64,000 nt of DNA from Rhabdophis nuchalis (GCA_039707465.1 CM077644.1:218431462-218495461); one strand, 5' to 3'; shown: positions 30,190 through 42,390, numbered from the stretch's first letter. Numbers and translations: made by a program. Notes: a model not told the origin generated them from the sequence alone.

Positions 30190-32195
30190 TTAGTGGCGAT
30201 AAGGGTGGCCAAATGTGAGTATTGTGCCACCCTTATTGCATCCACAGATAACCGCCCTGCCGCCCTGTTTGGGTTGACCCACTCCCTCCTTCACCAGAGG
30301 CCGCGGGAAGCCCCTTTGCAGGGACGTGCAGAGGAATTTGGGATATATCTGCAGGATAAAATCACTCGAATTCAGAATGAGTTGCCCTCCACCGAGAGTG
30401 GTCCGGTCGGATTGTCCGAAGCTGTTCTTGAGACACCATCTTGGGAGGAGTTTGATTTTGTTACTACCGAGGACATGGACAGGTTGTCAAAGAGACTTAA
30501 GGCTACCACATGTTTATTGGACCCGTGTCCCTCCTGGCTTGTACTGGCATCCTGGGAGACGACACGAGGCTGGCTCCAGGATATCGTGAATGCTTCTTTG
30601 AGTGAGGGGTCCTTGCCTGCCGTCTTGAAAGAGGTGGTAGTGAGGCCCCTCCTCAAGAAGCCTTCCCTGGACCCAGCATTACTAGAGAATTACCGTCCGG
30701 TCTCCAACCTTCACTTTTTAGCGAAGGTTGTAGAGAGTGTGGTGGCCCAACAGTTTCCGCGACACCTGGAGGAAATTGATTATCTAGACCCGCGCCAGTC
30801 CGGCTTCTGACCCGGTCACAGCACCGAGACGGCATTGGTCGCAGTGGTGGATGATCTCTGGAGGGCGCGGGATAGGGGATATTCCTCTATCCTAGTCCTA
30901 TTAGACCTCTCAGCGGCTTTTGATACCATCGACCATGGTATCCTATTGCACCGACTGGGGGGGTTGGGCTGGGAGGCACCGTTTTACGGTGGTTCTCGTC
31001 CTACCTCTCCGGTCGGTCACAATATGTGTTGGCAGGGGGCAGAGGTCGGCCTCAAGGCCCCTCTTATGCAGGGTTCATCAGGGGTCGGTCCTCTCTCCCC
31101 TCCTGTTCAACACCTATATGAAGCCGCTGGACGAGATCATCTGTGGCTTTGGGGTGGGATATCATCTGTACGCTGATGATACTCAGCTGTACATATCCAC
31201 CCCAGACCACCCCAACGATGCCGCCGAGGTGTTGTCCCAGTGTTTGGAGGCCGTACGGATCTGGATGGGTAGTAACAAACTCAAGCTCAACCCGTCCAAG
31301 ACTGAGTGGCTGTGGCTTCCGGCGGCCTGGTTCAGCCAGATAACTCCAACTCTGGCCATTGGGGGCGAAACACTGGCCCCCGTGGAGAGGGTGCGCAATT
31401 TGGGTGTCCTCCTAGATTCCTGGCTGTCCATGGAGGACCATGTGGCAGCCGTAGCCAGGGGGGCGTTCCATCAGGTATGCCTGATGCGCTAATTGCACCC
31501 CTTACTGGGCCGGGCTGCCCTTCGCACAGTCACTCAAGCACTCGTGACATCCCGACTTGACTACTGTAATGCTCTCTACATGGGGCTTCCCTTGAGGTGC
31601 ACTCGAAAGCTACAGCTAGTCCAGAATGCAGCCGCGTGGGTGATTACGGGAGCCCCTAGATACTCCCGCATAACACCACTCCTGCGCGAGCTGCACTGGC
31701 TACCTGTGGCCTTTCGGGTGCGCTTCAAGGTTTTGACGACCATCTTTAAAGCGCTCCATGGTTTGGGACCTAGTTATATGCGAGACTGTCTCCTGCCCCA
31801 TACATCCCTTCGTCCGATCCGCTTCCACAGAGAGGGCCTTCTCAGGGTGCCGTCGGCTGGGCAATGCCGGTTGGCGACACCCAGGGGAAGGGCCTTCTCT
31901 GTGGCGGGCCCTACCCTTTGGAACGACTTACCCCCTGAACTACGCACCATTTCTGACCTCCGCCTCTTCCGCCAGTGTCTAAAGACACACCTCTTCCATC
32001 AAGCCGGCCTAGAGTAACCTTCCGCTGTGACTGTTTTTAGACAGTTTTAAATTGGGGATTTTAATTGATTTTAGCACAGGTTGGGAGTTTAATATTTTTT
32101 AAATTTTATATTTTTATATTTGTATGTATTAATTCCTGTGCGCTGCCCTGGGTCCTTCTGGAGAAGGGCGGGATATAAATTTAATTTTAAAAAAT
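30190..32195 (+). pseudogene. L2-like LINE copy 2, main piece
   Basis: Colinear with copy 1 (9131-11160). It encodes FGLTHSLLHQRPREAPLQGR, then the RT block with YADDTQLY near 31175, and the C-terminal LHWLPV and LWNDLPPELR. Damage includes a TGA at 30808 in the FRPGHS motif, at least two single-base deletions between 30960 and 31060, and a TAA at 31490. The 3' end, CGCTGCCCTGGGTCC ..GAAGGGCGGGATATAAAT, closes at about 32190. Confidence 0.9.
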
Positions 32196-32311
32196 GCTAT
32201 CTTGGTAAAATGCAGCATTTAAAACCAAACAATTTTTGGTTTAAAATCCCTGGAAATAAATGAAGTATTCTATAGGTCAAAAGTAGCCAGGTGGGTATAA
32301 ACCTATAGGGG

Positions 32312-32448
32312 CTGTGGTGGGATTCAGCCTGTTCGCACCACTTTGGGAGAACCGGTTGTTAACTTTCTGAGCAGTTTGGTGAACTGGTTGTTGTAAGAAA
32401 TCATTAGGGCAGAGAACCGGTTGTTAAATTATTTGAATCCCACCACTG
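32312..32448. mobile_element. hAT MITE, 137 bp
   Basis: Ends CTGTGGTGGGATTC and GAATCCCACCACTG. Flanks TATAGGGG and GGTAGGGG match at 6 of 8. Contains several copies of GAACCGGTTGTTAA. A reversed copy of identical length is at 57570-57706. Confidence 0.85.
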
Positions 32449-32478
32449 GGTAGGGGCGTGTGTATGTATGATGTGTGT

Positions 32479-32723
32479 CAGAGATGGGCTCCTACCGGTT
32501 CAGACTGGTTTGGACAAGTAGGTAGTAACTCTACCTCCCTCACATCTGAACCGGTTCTATTGGCACCACCATCTCATTTTTTGCTTCTGCGCATGTGCAG
32601 AAACATTTTTGCCTACTGCACATGTGCACATTACACACATCAAGCGCCCCCCCCAAGCATGCCTGCGCCCCCCAGCACACCCATGAGCGAACCAGTAGTA
32701 AAAGAATCCAAAACCCACCTCTG
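32479..32723. mobile_element. hAT MITE, 245 bp, exact 8-bp duplication
   Basis: Ends CAGAGATGGGCTCC and AAACCCACCTCTG. Flanked by ATGTGTGT at 32471-32478 and 32724-32731. The interior has CACCACCATCTCATTTTTTG and TGCGCATGTGCAG, as in the outer element at 51070-51239. Confidence 0.88.
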
Positions 32724-32754
32724 ATGTGTGTGCACATACATGCATACATACATC

Positions 32755-32816
32755 GCCGCCCTGGGTCCTAACAAGGAGAAGGGCGGGGTATAAATTTAAT
32801 AAAATAAATAAATAAA
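32755..32816 (+). mobile_element. L2-like LINE tail only, about 60 bp
   Basis: Contains only GCCGCCCTGGGTCC...GGAGAAGGGCGGGGTATAAA and an AATAA tail, an extreme 5' truncation next to an ATAC microsatellite. Confidence 0.8.
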
Positions 32817-33849
32817 ATCTTCAAGTCAACTGCCTGGACAAATTTCTGCAGTTTTCTTGGCAAGGTTTTGGAAATAATTTTTCATTGCCTGTTTCTAGGG
32901 CCAAGAGAGAGTGACTGGCCCAAGATCGCCCAACTGCGCTTAAAGTGGGATTGGAACTAATAATGTTCTGGTTTCTAACCTCCTGCTTTAATAGGCATAC
33001 GAGACTCATTCTCTGTTTATTATTAATACCCTGAAAATCAAATCCATTGAGTTGAGCTTGGAAATGTCAGGGCCAGGCTTCTGGAAGAGGGAGTGGGCCA
33101 CAAAAATTATGTTCTATATAAAGAATTTGAATCAGGACTCCATTGGCAGTTTAGCTAAGAAAAATCAGGAATTGACTCTGTTTGCTACAGATTCAACAGC
33201 TGGGATATAATCACATAATTGGCATAAATTGTGTGTGGCGAAAGTCCCACTTTTGTGGAAGTTCCTGGTCTACTTGGCACATCTTTGCTTTGTGATATGC
33301 CAAAACTATTATATGCTGTAATCAATAAAGTTCCGGCCAATTTTAACCTGAACTACAACTTTTTTCCAATTTTCAGATTGGTTATGTATGGTTTATTTCA
33401 ATTCCCTACATCCTCATTTGTTAATTCCAGCTACATTAAATGCAGTCCGCTCAAGTTAATTTTACAGCAAAGTATGATCCAATTCCATGTAATCTTTAAC
33501 AGATTCTTTGAATAGTTTTGAAACAATTTTATTCTAGAAGCATTAAATGTACAAGCTCTTATCCAAATAGCACCATTTCCTTTCATAAATGCTCATACAG
33601 AGTAGAAATAATGCATATTAAATACCTCTATCATTATAAGGAAAGAACAAAACTGAAGAAAACTGAAGCATGGATATAACTATTATATCAAATTATAGAA
33701 AAGAGCAGAAAGCATTCTTATAATTTCAAAATACCATATATTTGCTTATATACTGTATGCCACAGGAAGCTGGGTAATGGAAAATTAAACATAATGAAAA
33801 TTCTTTGATTTCACAACATAGAGATAGGTTTTAACCATAGTTTCAATTG
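32817..33849. other. No gene or repeat recognised
   Basis: AT-rich sequence. No coding signal. Confidence 0.45.
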
Positions 33850-34164
33850 GAAAAATGTGATAATCCTAGACCAGTCCAAGTCCAAAAATGCCACGGAATT
33901 TCTAGAAGCCTGGCACTCTGACAAATCAGCCATCAATAGACACATAGACATTAACAACATCTATAGACTATGCAAAAGAGACAATCAACCAGCCCAAAAG
34001 AGAAAAACCACTCCAAACTCGATTGCAGAAAATACGACTTCAGTAACTGAGTGGTCAATGCCTGGAATGCACTACCTGACTCTGTTGTTACATCCCCAAA
34101 CCCCCATAATTTTAACCTAAGATTGTATACCTCGCCCCATTCCTAAGAGGTCTGTAAGGGAACA
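33850..34164 (+). pseudogene. Unidentified LINE or Penelope-like 3' fragment, first part
   Basis: A translated stretch reads ATEFLEAWHSDKSAINRHID, which I associate with the C-terminal ends of certain retroelement polyproteins (Penelope-like or related), without certainty. It is followed by CAATGCCTGGAATGCACTAC and CCTAAGAGGTCTGTAAGGG, a 3' UTR that resumes at 34830 after two other LINE ends. Confidence 0.45.
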
Positions 34165-34563
34165 AGTCCTCCGGGTGCCGTCGGCCGGGCAATGCCGGTT
34201 GGCGACGCCCAGGGGAAGGGCCTTCTCTGTGGTGGGCCCGACCCTCTGGAACGACCTGCCTCCCGATCTCCGTACCATCTCGGACCTCCGCCTTTTCCGC
34301 CAGCGTCTGAAAACGCACTTATTCCATCAAGCCGGCTTAGGTTAACCACCTGATAAATGACTGAGTGCTAGTTGTACAAATTTTTAATTAGAGGGTTTTT
34401 TAAATCATGTTTTTAGCACAGGGTCATTGAGTTTAATAGGGTTTTAGGATGTAATGTATTTTGTATTGTATATTGTGTTTTAAATTCCTATGCGCCACCC
34501 TGGGTCCTTTTGTAGGAGATAGGTGCGGGATATAAATATAATAAAATCCAAAAATAAAATCTA
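34165..34563 (+). pseudogene. L2-like LINE 3' end
   Basis: Starts within GGGTGCCGTCGGCCGGGCAA (compare 10795) and runs to the ACGCACTTATTCCATCAAGC C-terminus, UTR and GCGCCACCCTGGGTCC end. The closing GGGCGG is altered to GGTGCGGG. Confidence 0.85.
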
Positions 34564-34822
34564 AAATCTAAAGAAGCAATGGGTGGAAACTAATGAAGGA
34601 GAGATGCAACTTAGAACTGAGGAGAAATTTCCTGACAGTTACAACAATTAATCAGTGGAACAGCTTGCCTCCAGAAGTTGTGAATGCCCCAATACCAGAA
34701 GTGTTCAAGAAGATGTTGGATAGCCATTTTTCTGAAATGGTACAGGGTTTCCTGCCTGGGCAGGGGATTTGACTAGAAGACCTTCAAGGTCCCTTCCAAC
34801 TCTGCTATTGCATTGTATTGTA
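34564..34822 (+). mobile_element. CR1 3' end with ATTGT tail
   Basis: From AAGAAGCAATGGGTGGAAAC to AAGGTCCCTTCCAACTCTGC and a short TATTGCATTGTATTG tail. It lies directly behind the L2-like end. Confidence 0.85.
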
Positions 34823-34992
34823 AAGAAAGGAACATGCATGCATAAGTGCACCAGAGTGATTAACGTCCCTGTCCTACTGCCCCCATTTATTCGAACCTAT
34901 TTACTGTGTTCATACTTACGTTTATATTAGACCTTTTACATTTTTATCTTTTACATGTTTGACAAACTAAATAAAATAAAATAAATAACCAC
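34823..34992 (+). mobile_element. Unidentified LINE 3' fragment, second part
   Basis: GGAACATGCATGCATAAGTG onward to ATGTTTGACAAACTAAATAA and an AATAA tail. It continues the 3' UTR begun at 34130; the AAGGGAACA/AAAGGAACA flanks suggest a duplicated target around the inserted LINE ends. Confidence 0.5.
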
Positions 34993-36052
34993 ATTGTATT
35001 ATAAGGTCAAAGTGAGATCAGTCTGCAAGTTTTCAGAACTTCGCCCATACAAATTCTGATTGGCAGAGAGATCTATTTGATTCTAACAAAAAAAATTGTT
35101 ATACAGTCATCAAAAAAATATTAGCTGTAGTGTCACTCAAGAAGACACTTTGCACGGAACCACTCATCTTTTCAATTAATGAAAATGGTCTGCTTCATCA
35201 ACTCTAATCTGAGTAGATTAATAAGAAATATCAAACCATCACACAAGAACAGCAACAAAAGGGCCATTCCATCGTCACTTCCATTTGAATTTAGAAAAAA
35301 TAAATTGGACAATTAAATAAAATTCTGCCCAGCTAGCTAAAAGATGATAGATGATAAGTATGTACACAGAAACCACTCTTAGTAAGAATTCAAGACTGAT
35401 TAAAAGAAGAAATTACCAGCCACTGAAAACTTCAGAACCAATTCTAGCAACTTCAGGAGCACCCCCTAGCCCCCCTCCCCCCAAATAAAAATCATTAGTC
35501 CAAATTCTTTTGATGATAAAAGTGACTAAACCCCTGCCTGGCCAATAAAGTAGCAATTTCTGAAGAATTGCAAGTGCTCCGTTTTTCTTTTTAAAAGTTT
35601 TCTATTGTGCTTTTATAATATTATTCTCTATGTATGTGGATATGTGAAAATTGTACATTTAGTGCATGTACATTTTCACATTTCTGTGAGAGCCCAGCAG
35701 AGATTATCTATAAATAAATGTGAGCATGTTGGTTGAATTTCCTCTTGTAGATTCCATATAGGCACAGGATTATAACAATGCCAAACAAAGGCTAGGAATA
35801 ATCCCAAACATATTTCATTGAATAGGATAGGAACTGTAGCTTAGATCTGACCTATGATTTCTAAGATAAATATCAGGTGCAAACAATTCTATGTGCACTC
35901 AAATGACATGGGAGTGACGTTAGATTTTTGGTGCAATTCTTCCTGATCTCATAGACATGTTTCCCAATACAACGTCTCGGGTTTCCTTCTCAGCTCTTGA
36001 TATAAACCTGTGGCAGCTTTGTTGTCAACTTTCAAACTTCTTCTTACCCAAT
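34993..36052. other. No gene or repeat recognised
   Basis: AT-rich sequence; CCCCCTAGCCCCCC-type run near 35462-35483. No coding signal. Confidence 0.45.
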
Positions 36053-36091
<39 letters not shown>

Positions 36092-36092
36092 C
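36053..36092. repeat. (GT)n/(GC)n microsatellite
   Basis: GT dinucleotides changing into GCGCGC, a potential Z-DNA-forming purine-pyrimidine alternation. Confidence 0.9.
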
Positions 36093-36203
36093 CCGCAAGC
36101 ATGTGTGTATGTGTTTATATAAACATAATAAATTTATCTAAATAAAATTTATTTAAGTTTATATAAATAAAAGTGTACATGTGTATCTGTAAGTGTGTAC
36201 ACA

Positions 36204-36578
36204 TGTGAGAGAAGTAGGAATATATACAAGGTCGTGAAGTTTCCCTAACCTGCTCCCTAGTTGCCATAGGCAGGGGGACGGGGAATCAAGCCTCGCATTG
36301 AGGAATTTGCACCTCAGTCAAAATAATGCACATCCTAGCCGGCCAAAATCAAGGTCATCTCCACAGAAAGCAGTAATGACCAGAGGGAGTGACTTCTACG
36401 TCCCGCAAAATTGCTTCCTTGGGGAAACAGGGTCAGAGGCAAGGCGTGAACTGAGTGGGGTCAGAGCTGGCTTCACGAGGTCTGTGCCGACATGGGGTTC
36501 CTAATAAAGAACTGGATTTTTCTTGAAAACTGGCTTGAGGCTCCTGCTTTTATTAGGGCATTGGTCAGAACCCTGACA
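36204..36578 (+). mobile_element. Probable solo LTR, 375 bp
   Basis: Begins TGTGAGAG and ends CCCTGACA (TG...CA). It contains an AATAAA signal at 36503 followed 20-30 bases later by CTTGAAAACTGGCTTGAGGC, a layout typical of the R region. CACA flanks both sides, but this is low-complexity sequence and weak evidence for a target duplication. No gag or pol neighbours it, so it would be a recombined solo LTR of an unrelated family to the Gypsy element at 58.5 kb. Confidence 0.5.
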
Positions 36579-37599
36579 CACACACACGTATACACACACA
36601 TATATATCTACACACACACACACACATGCCTGTACAGTTTTCTCATCCCATATATTTATATCCTGTTTCATTTATCCCTTGCTTTTCTTTAGGAGTGTGG
36701 TACAGCATATGTCATTCTTTATCTCCCATTTTTCTTATCACAACATTCTTCCCAAGCTTGACTATGATTATGATTGGCCCAATGACAGCTAAATTAGATT
36801 TGAACCTGGTGTGCTCAGCTTTATCCAAGACACCAAACATTCTTGGGATAATTTTGGATTGTCTTTCATATACTCTAATGTTACTTTTTTCAAGAGCATA
36901 CTCTGAAGGAGAAAAATAAATATAAACAGTTACTGAAAGTGTCCTGGGATTGGCAAAGGAACTCAAGGCCACATGGCTTATTTGGCAGCAGTCCTATGTT
37001 TTTATTTTCACAGTGAGTTTCCAAACTTTTTATAATTCAGGTAAACAAAATAAAATAGGGATTAAAAGTGCCGTCTTCAACATGACATTGAAATTCATTT
37101 GTGGCTGAAATTTAATGGCAACATGGCTATTTTAAGACTTGTAATGCAAGTGAAATGCATTTTTCTTTTTTAAACAGTTTTTTTTGTAGACTTTTTTATA
37201 GTTTTATTTTTTATTGATTACCCCTTGATTACATTATGAGTTGGTGCACTTTTATATCATGGTGTAACAGTTCTACATGCCATCTGAATAGGTATTTGGA
37301 CAGCAATTTTTACCTCTCAAAAGCCATTCATTGTGGATTTAAACTACTGTACACTACAACTTTTATTACTGGACCATATCTATACATATAAATAATTCAC
37401 TTAATCTACTTTAAGGTCTGCAATACACAGTTACTCACTGAAATGGTCAATTTGGCCTTCAAATCCGAAGTTCACTTGGGAAAAAAATGTAGCTCTATAT
37501 CTCATTTAACACAGAAAAAATGGCTATAGACTTTTTGCTTGTAATCAGAATGCGATTAAGAGAGGAGAGGAGATGATAACCTTTATTGTCACTGTAACC
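36579..37599. other. (CA)n then no gene recognised
   Basis: CA-rich run 36579-36626, then AT-rich sequence. No coding signal. Confidence 0.5.
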
Positions 37600-37860
37600 T
37601 TTATTTATTCCGTCTAAAATTAAAAACATATCTTTTCTGCTTGGCCGGCCTAGGGTAGTCTCTCTCTATGGGGTTTTAGTTGTTAATTAGGAATTTTAGT
37701 ATGTAAATGGGGTATTTTTAGCACAGGTATTGTTTAATTTGTTTTTAATATGTCTGTATATTTATTGTTTTAGTTTTTCCCTGTGCACCGCTCCGAGTCC
37801 CTACGGGGAGAGGGAGCGGTCAACAAATTAAAAATTATTATTATTAATTATTATTATTAT
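37600..37860 (+). mobile_element. L2-like LINE tail, divergent subfamily
   Basis: Starts with the last codons (ACATATCTTTTCTGC..GGCC), then a UTR and the end TGCACCGCTCCGAGTCCCTA ..GAGGGAGCGGTCAACAAA, with an ATT-rich tail. The stem is CTCC..GGAGCG rather than CCCTG..GGGCGG, the same variant as in the antisense copies at 16.3 and 56.5 kb. Confidence 0.78.
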
Positions 37861-38004
37861 TGTTCAGCGTTTATTGAACACACTGGCACACATGAAAAAA
37901 AGTAAAATTTTAATGTTCTCAACAGAATATACACATACACATATATGCACCTACATATATAAATGCTATATACAGTATATAGATGCATATATACACACAC
38001 ATAA

Positions 38005-38125
38005 AATGTTTTCCCTAAAAATACGACCTACCCCGAAAGTAAGTCCTAGCTTGATTTTTACACATGTGCCCAATATAAGCCCTAGTCCCCAAAATAAGCC
38101 CCAATTAAGACCTCGTCCACTCCAT
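38005..38125. mobile_element. Fragment of the AATAAGACC-type repeat
   Basis: GTTTTCCCTAAAAATACGAC, GTAAGTCCTAGCTTGATTTT and CAAAATAAGCCCCAATTAAG match the class at 7612-7690. No ends are intact. Confidence 0.5.
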
Positions 38126-39443
38126 GGTGCATGGGAAAAATTAAGTGTGTGTGTGTGTGAGTGTGTATCACAGTTCATTCTGAATGCATAATGGAAAAAA
38201 GAGTATTGAGAGTTAACAAGGTTGATATTATATGGCATAAAGTTAGCACAGAATCTACTTATTTTGCTTTGGATACTGCAAAGTCTCCTCCCAGAAGTTT
38301 CAGGAAAGAGGATGAAATGCTACAATTTTTATAGTATGTAAGATATTTCCTGTACTGAAATATCCTCTTTAGAAATTTTTTTTTTTTTAATCGCCTACAT
38401 TATTTCTTTAGAGACTGAGAATTAAGAATTTTGCCAGAAAGCTAAAGCATAGATTGGTCTCCATCCATCTGAGGCAAGGTGATTTAGACGACCATTTGAA
38501 GTCTGAATGACAAATCACTGCTCTGAGCAAATCTTATGAAGATTGAAACCAATGTTTTCCTTTTTCTTTAAATTATGATGCTTTATATAAACATGTAAAG
38601 GCATGGGTGGCTTTCATCCAAGTTTTTCTTCTTTTTCTTTGAAGGCTTCTCATACACTCTCTTATACACTGGCTTCTCATAATGTCAATTAACATAGCAG
38701 CAGTGATAGCAAATAAATGATGGTGTGTACATTGTTATTTGAAGCAACACTTGAAGCCTTCTATCTACCAACTGATGATTGTTTTAACTCACATTTTCTG
38801 ATCTGCATATCATAAAATGGTATCTTTAATATAACACCAGATCTAATTTATTCAGATCTCGGTCACTTTAAATTCATCTGGAGTAGTACAAAAATTACTT
38901 CCTTGTGCCTTCTTTCCATACTCATGAACCACATTAGTCAACAGGGTGGTTCTTTCCCATTCAAAACAACACCTCCTAGGAAAGTGAACATTTAGTTAAC
39001 AAGGAATTAATATAATGTTGAAATCAGTATTCCAATTCCGACCACCATCATCACCTTAGGATGATTTGTCATTTCTTTGACATTTTCCATTTATTTTATT
39101 CCCCTACAGAGACATGGAGCAAAACTGAAAGGATGACAATTTTTAGTAATTAAGTGATACAGGATCAGATCAAGCAAGTATCCACATGGTCCACAAAGTT
39201 AAAAGAGAAGACAGCCACCACAGTCTCCTTAGGGCAAATCCACCATGACGCTTAACAATAGATTGATTCTGTAGCTGAATCCTTCCTAGCTTTTCTAAAA
39301 AGTTATAAATGAATTCTTGTTTTCTCCACATCCCTGTGCTAGACACTTTTTACCAGGAGAGGTAAGGCAAGATGGAAATTCTCAGAAATTTACTGACCTA
39401 CATTATCTTCAGACTTTCAGCCACGGAATGTCGGTGTTCTGAG
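38126..39443. other. No gene or repeat recognised
   Basis: AT-rich sequence, with a short TG run at about 38145-38168. No coding signal. Confidence 0.45.
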
Positions 39444-39566
39444 CAGTGGTGGGATCCTGCCAACTTAACAACTGGTTCGGCAGCCCCACCTGATCATTGG
39501 AGCGAACTGGTTTGCTCCCCGCTGATCGTTGGAGCAACCGATCCCAACCGGTAGAATCCCACCCTG
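39444..39566. mobile_element. hAT MITE, 123 bp
   Basis: Ends CAGTGGTGGGATCCTGCC and GTAGAATCCCACCCTG. Flanks GTTCTGAG (39436-39443) and GTGCTGAG (39567-39574) match at 7 of 8. An internal GATCATTGGAGCGAACTGG repeat occurs twice. Confidence 0.82.
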
Positions 39567-39574
39567 GTGCTGAG

Positions 39575-40020
39575 TCTCTGGGGCCTCTATTATTAAATGC
39601 TAACTAGTATACTAGCATCCTATTAGATGTAACATGAAGTTTACTTAAACTTAACCAAACTAAAAAACAGTTCATTAAAGGCAATAAAGAAGAAAGTGGG
39701 GTCCATATTTGCCATTTTGCCAGTTATTATTAATAAAGGATGACTGACATTTCATTACTGCCATGGGGGAACCATAGGCATAGCAGTGAAGACACAGGCC
39801 ACGGAAACCCCATATTGCCTGTATAGTGTGATAAATGGTTGGATTCCTAATCGTAAGAAATAAATTGAGAGCCAGCAGTTCTCAGGCCAGTGATACTAAA
39901 GCGCAGAAAGACAAAGCAAAGAATCCATTAAAAAGCGGGAAGCAGTAGCAATAGGCCTGCTCTGGGTATAAGAGGAGAAATGTACTCTTGTAATAGCAGA
40001 AGGCATTGAAGTTTCCAATA
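39575..40020. other. No gene or repeat recognised
   Basis: AT-rich spacer. Confidence 0.4.
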
Positions 40021-40022
40021 TA

Positions 40023-40500
40023 CAGTGGTACCTCGGATCACGAACTTAATTCGTGAAATGACTCTGGTCGCGATCCGAATTGGTCGTGATGCGAGGCACA
40101 ATTTCCCATAGGGTTCAATGTAAATCCGATTAATCCGTTCCGACCTTGTTTTTTGGTTGTGATGCAAGGCACAGTTTCCCATAGGGTTCAATGTAAATCC
40201 AGTTAATCCGTTCTGACCTTGTTTTTAAAATGTCCGCGGTTCCGGTTCGTGAAGCGAAACGGAGGTCGTGAATCCGGGCATTTTTACGAACTTTTCTGTT
40301 CGTGATGCGAGGGCGGAGTTCGTGAAGCGAGGCGGAGTTCGTGAAGCGAGGCGGAGTTCGTGCAGCGGAGCGTTTTTTACGAACATTGCCGTTCGTGCAG
40401 CGAGGCGGAGTTCGTGCAGCGGAGCACATTTTTTGTGAAATTTTTGGTCGTAATCCGAATTGGTCGTGAAGAGAGGCGTTCGTGAAGCGAGGTACCACTG
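40023..40500. mobile_element. TA-flanked mariner/Tigger-type MITE, 478 bp
   Basis: Begins CAGTGGTACCTCGGATCACG and ends GAAGCGAGGTACCACTG, with TA on each side (40021-40022, 40501-40502), as expected for Tc1/mariner-superfamily insertion. The interior is CpG-rich and built of repeated GTTCGTGAAGCGAGGCGGA units (about 40316-40360) and two copies of CCCATAGGGTTCAATGTAAA. No transposase is encoded. Confidence 0.85.
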
Positions 40501-40502
40501 TA

Positions 40503-42390
40503 GTTTCACTCAAATTTATCATAAAGTTGTTTTTTCTAACTGTATCATGATAAGCATTTGAGAAACTTTACCTCAGTTTGAGTATTTACCAAGTCAAGCC
40601 ACAGTTGCTGGCAGCTAGAATTTATTGCCATTTGGGAGGAACTTGATGTTCCTCCCAAATGACAATAATAATATATTGGTAATATATTCTTATGTAGGTT
40701 TGAGCCTCCACAAGAAAAGAAGGTAATTTTTTCCCAATCATAAAGTCAGGAGTGCCAATATTGCTTTGTGTTTTCCTTTATATTTGTTAGCCATCACTCT
40801 GCAGTCTCTCTGTGACTCACTTGTCCTTGTTCCGAAAAAGATCCCTGGGAAATTACTTATGGTGCCTTCCCATGGGATTTAATTGAAGTGTGAAATGCTA
40901 GGGAGGCTGAGTGCTGATGACATGTGTCATTCAACCGCCTTATAAGTAAAGCAACTACAAGAATGTCTATGGAGGCTCTCAATCATCCAGGTCCTGGTAG
41001 TCCCAAAGATGCTTTTTCTAAAAGGCAACTGGACTTTCTTGATTTTTTTCATTGAAAATATTTGCTTCTCATCCAAGAAGCTTCTTCACTTCTGGGACAG
41101 CTACAAGAATCTTGCCTCACATTCATTGAGAACATCACAAAGGGAAGAAGAAAGGGATTGGAGAATGAGAATAGAATAGATGAAAATGGTTGTGTTTTTT
41201 TTTAAAACAGCAGACAAAACCTTCCAATTGAAGTGAGTTGGAACTGTGGACTCCTTGTTGCCTTCTGAACAGTTGTTTGTTTACAGATGTTTCATTACCT
41301 GACTAGGCAACATCATCAGTGTTCATCAGATAATGAGCACGGATGATAAGCACTTCTGATGCTGCGTAGTTAGGCAATTAAATGTCTGCAAGCAAACAAC
41401 CAAGCTCAGAAAGCAACAAGGGCTCCACAGGCAAAACATGGCATGGAATTGCCAATGGGCCACAGAAGGCATGAATGGACCTGAGTGTTTAGAAGTTATC
41501 CTGGCTTTATGACAAATACAATTCAGGCCTTAGGGATCTGGCAAGTGTTTTTAGGTCAAGTGTTTTGAAGAACAATGAATGCAAACAGAGCTCTGTGAAG
41601 TAAGAGTTCCTTCATAAGGATTTCGTTTTTTCTAAACCAGGATAGGCTTTCCTTTGAGAAGGCCTAAGGCATGCATGAGGAGCTTAGAAGGCATCTTGGT
41701 GCCTTTAAGGAATGCAAGTGAATTGCAAAATTACCATCCCATTTTGAAGTTTCTGTACAGGAGACAGTCAGGGCTGGTATAAATAGGGCGTGGTGGAATA
41801 GGATTTAGCTTTGTGGTAACACTGAATAAGTAAGATCATTGCTTCCTTGTACATACATCATTTTACCTTGTGTCTTAACTGGTGAAAACTTTACCTTAAA
41901 GAAAATATAAAGTTTTTCTAAATTAAATATCTTAAAGGTTCAAGTTATATACTTGATTTTTAACTTCCTTTCGGCAGTCAAGCAACTGAAAACAGTTTCA
42001 TTTAATGCCAGTCTAGACCAGGTTTTGCAAGCCTGCAGGTTAATTGCAAAAAGATCTGCCTAAAAGCAATTAAAGTTGAAGTCCTACCAGATGAATAACT
42101 TGTCCTATTCATAAACATATGGCTGATTCTGGAAAAACAACTTGATTTCACTTCACTTGAAAAGTAGGTCTTCTTAGTTCCCACACATTGTAAATAATGA
42201 AACCTTCCTGCAAGCATGTGCAAAGAACATTCCTACCTTTTTGTTCAGATATGTAAATGTTGCAATCAAATCCAGGAAGCTAATTTCTTCCTAATAGTAA
42301 TCAGATGTTTAACCCTTGAATCTTCAGAAAAACAAAAACAACAAAACAGAACAAATAAATAGAAATGTTCTAGCAGGTGACTCTACTTTG
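40503..42390. other. Mostly unassigned; repeat motif at 41030-41095
   Basis: The phrase CAACTGGACTTTCTTG followed by TTCTCATCCAAGAAGCTTC is the reverse of 17080-17140 and marks a possible Penelope-like end. The inverted pair CATTTGGGAGGAACTTG / CCTCCCAAATG near 40631-40665 forms a short hairpin. No gene is visible. Confidence 0.4.

Noticed and set aside
40631..40665. Rho-independent-like hairpin CATTTGGGAGGAACTTG
   Set aside because: A short inverted repeat in vertebrate DNA with no neighbouring gene; bacterial terminator logic does not apply.
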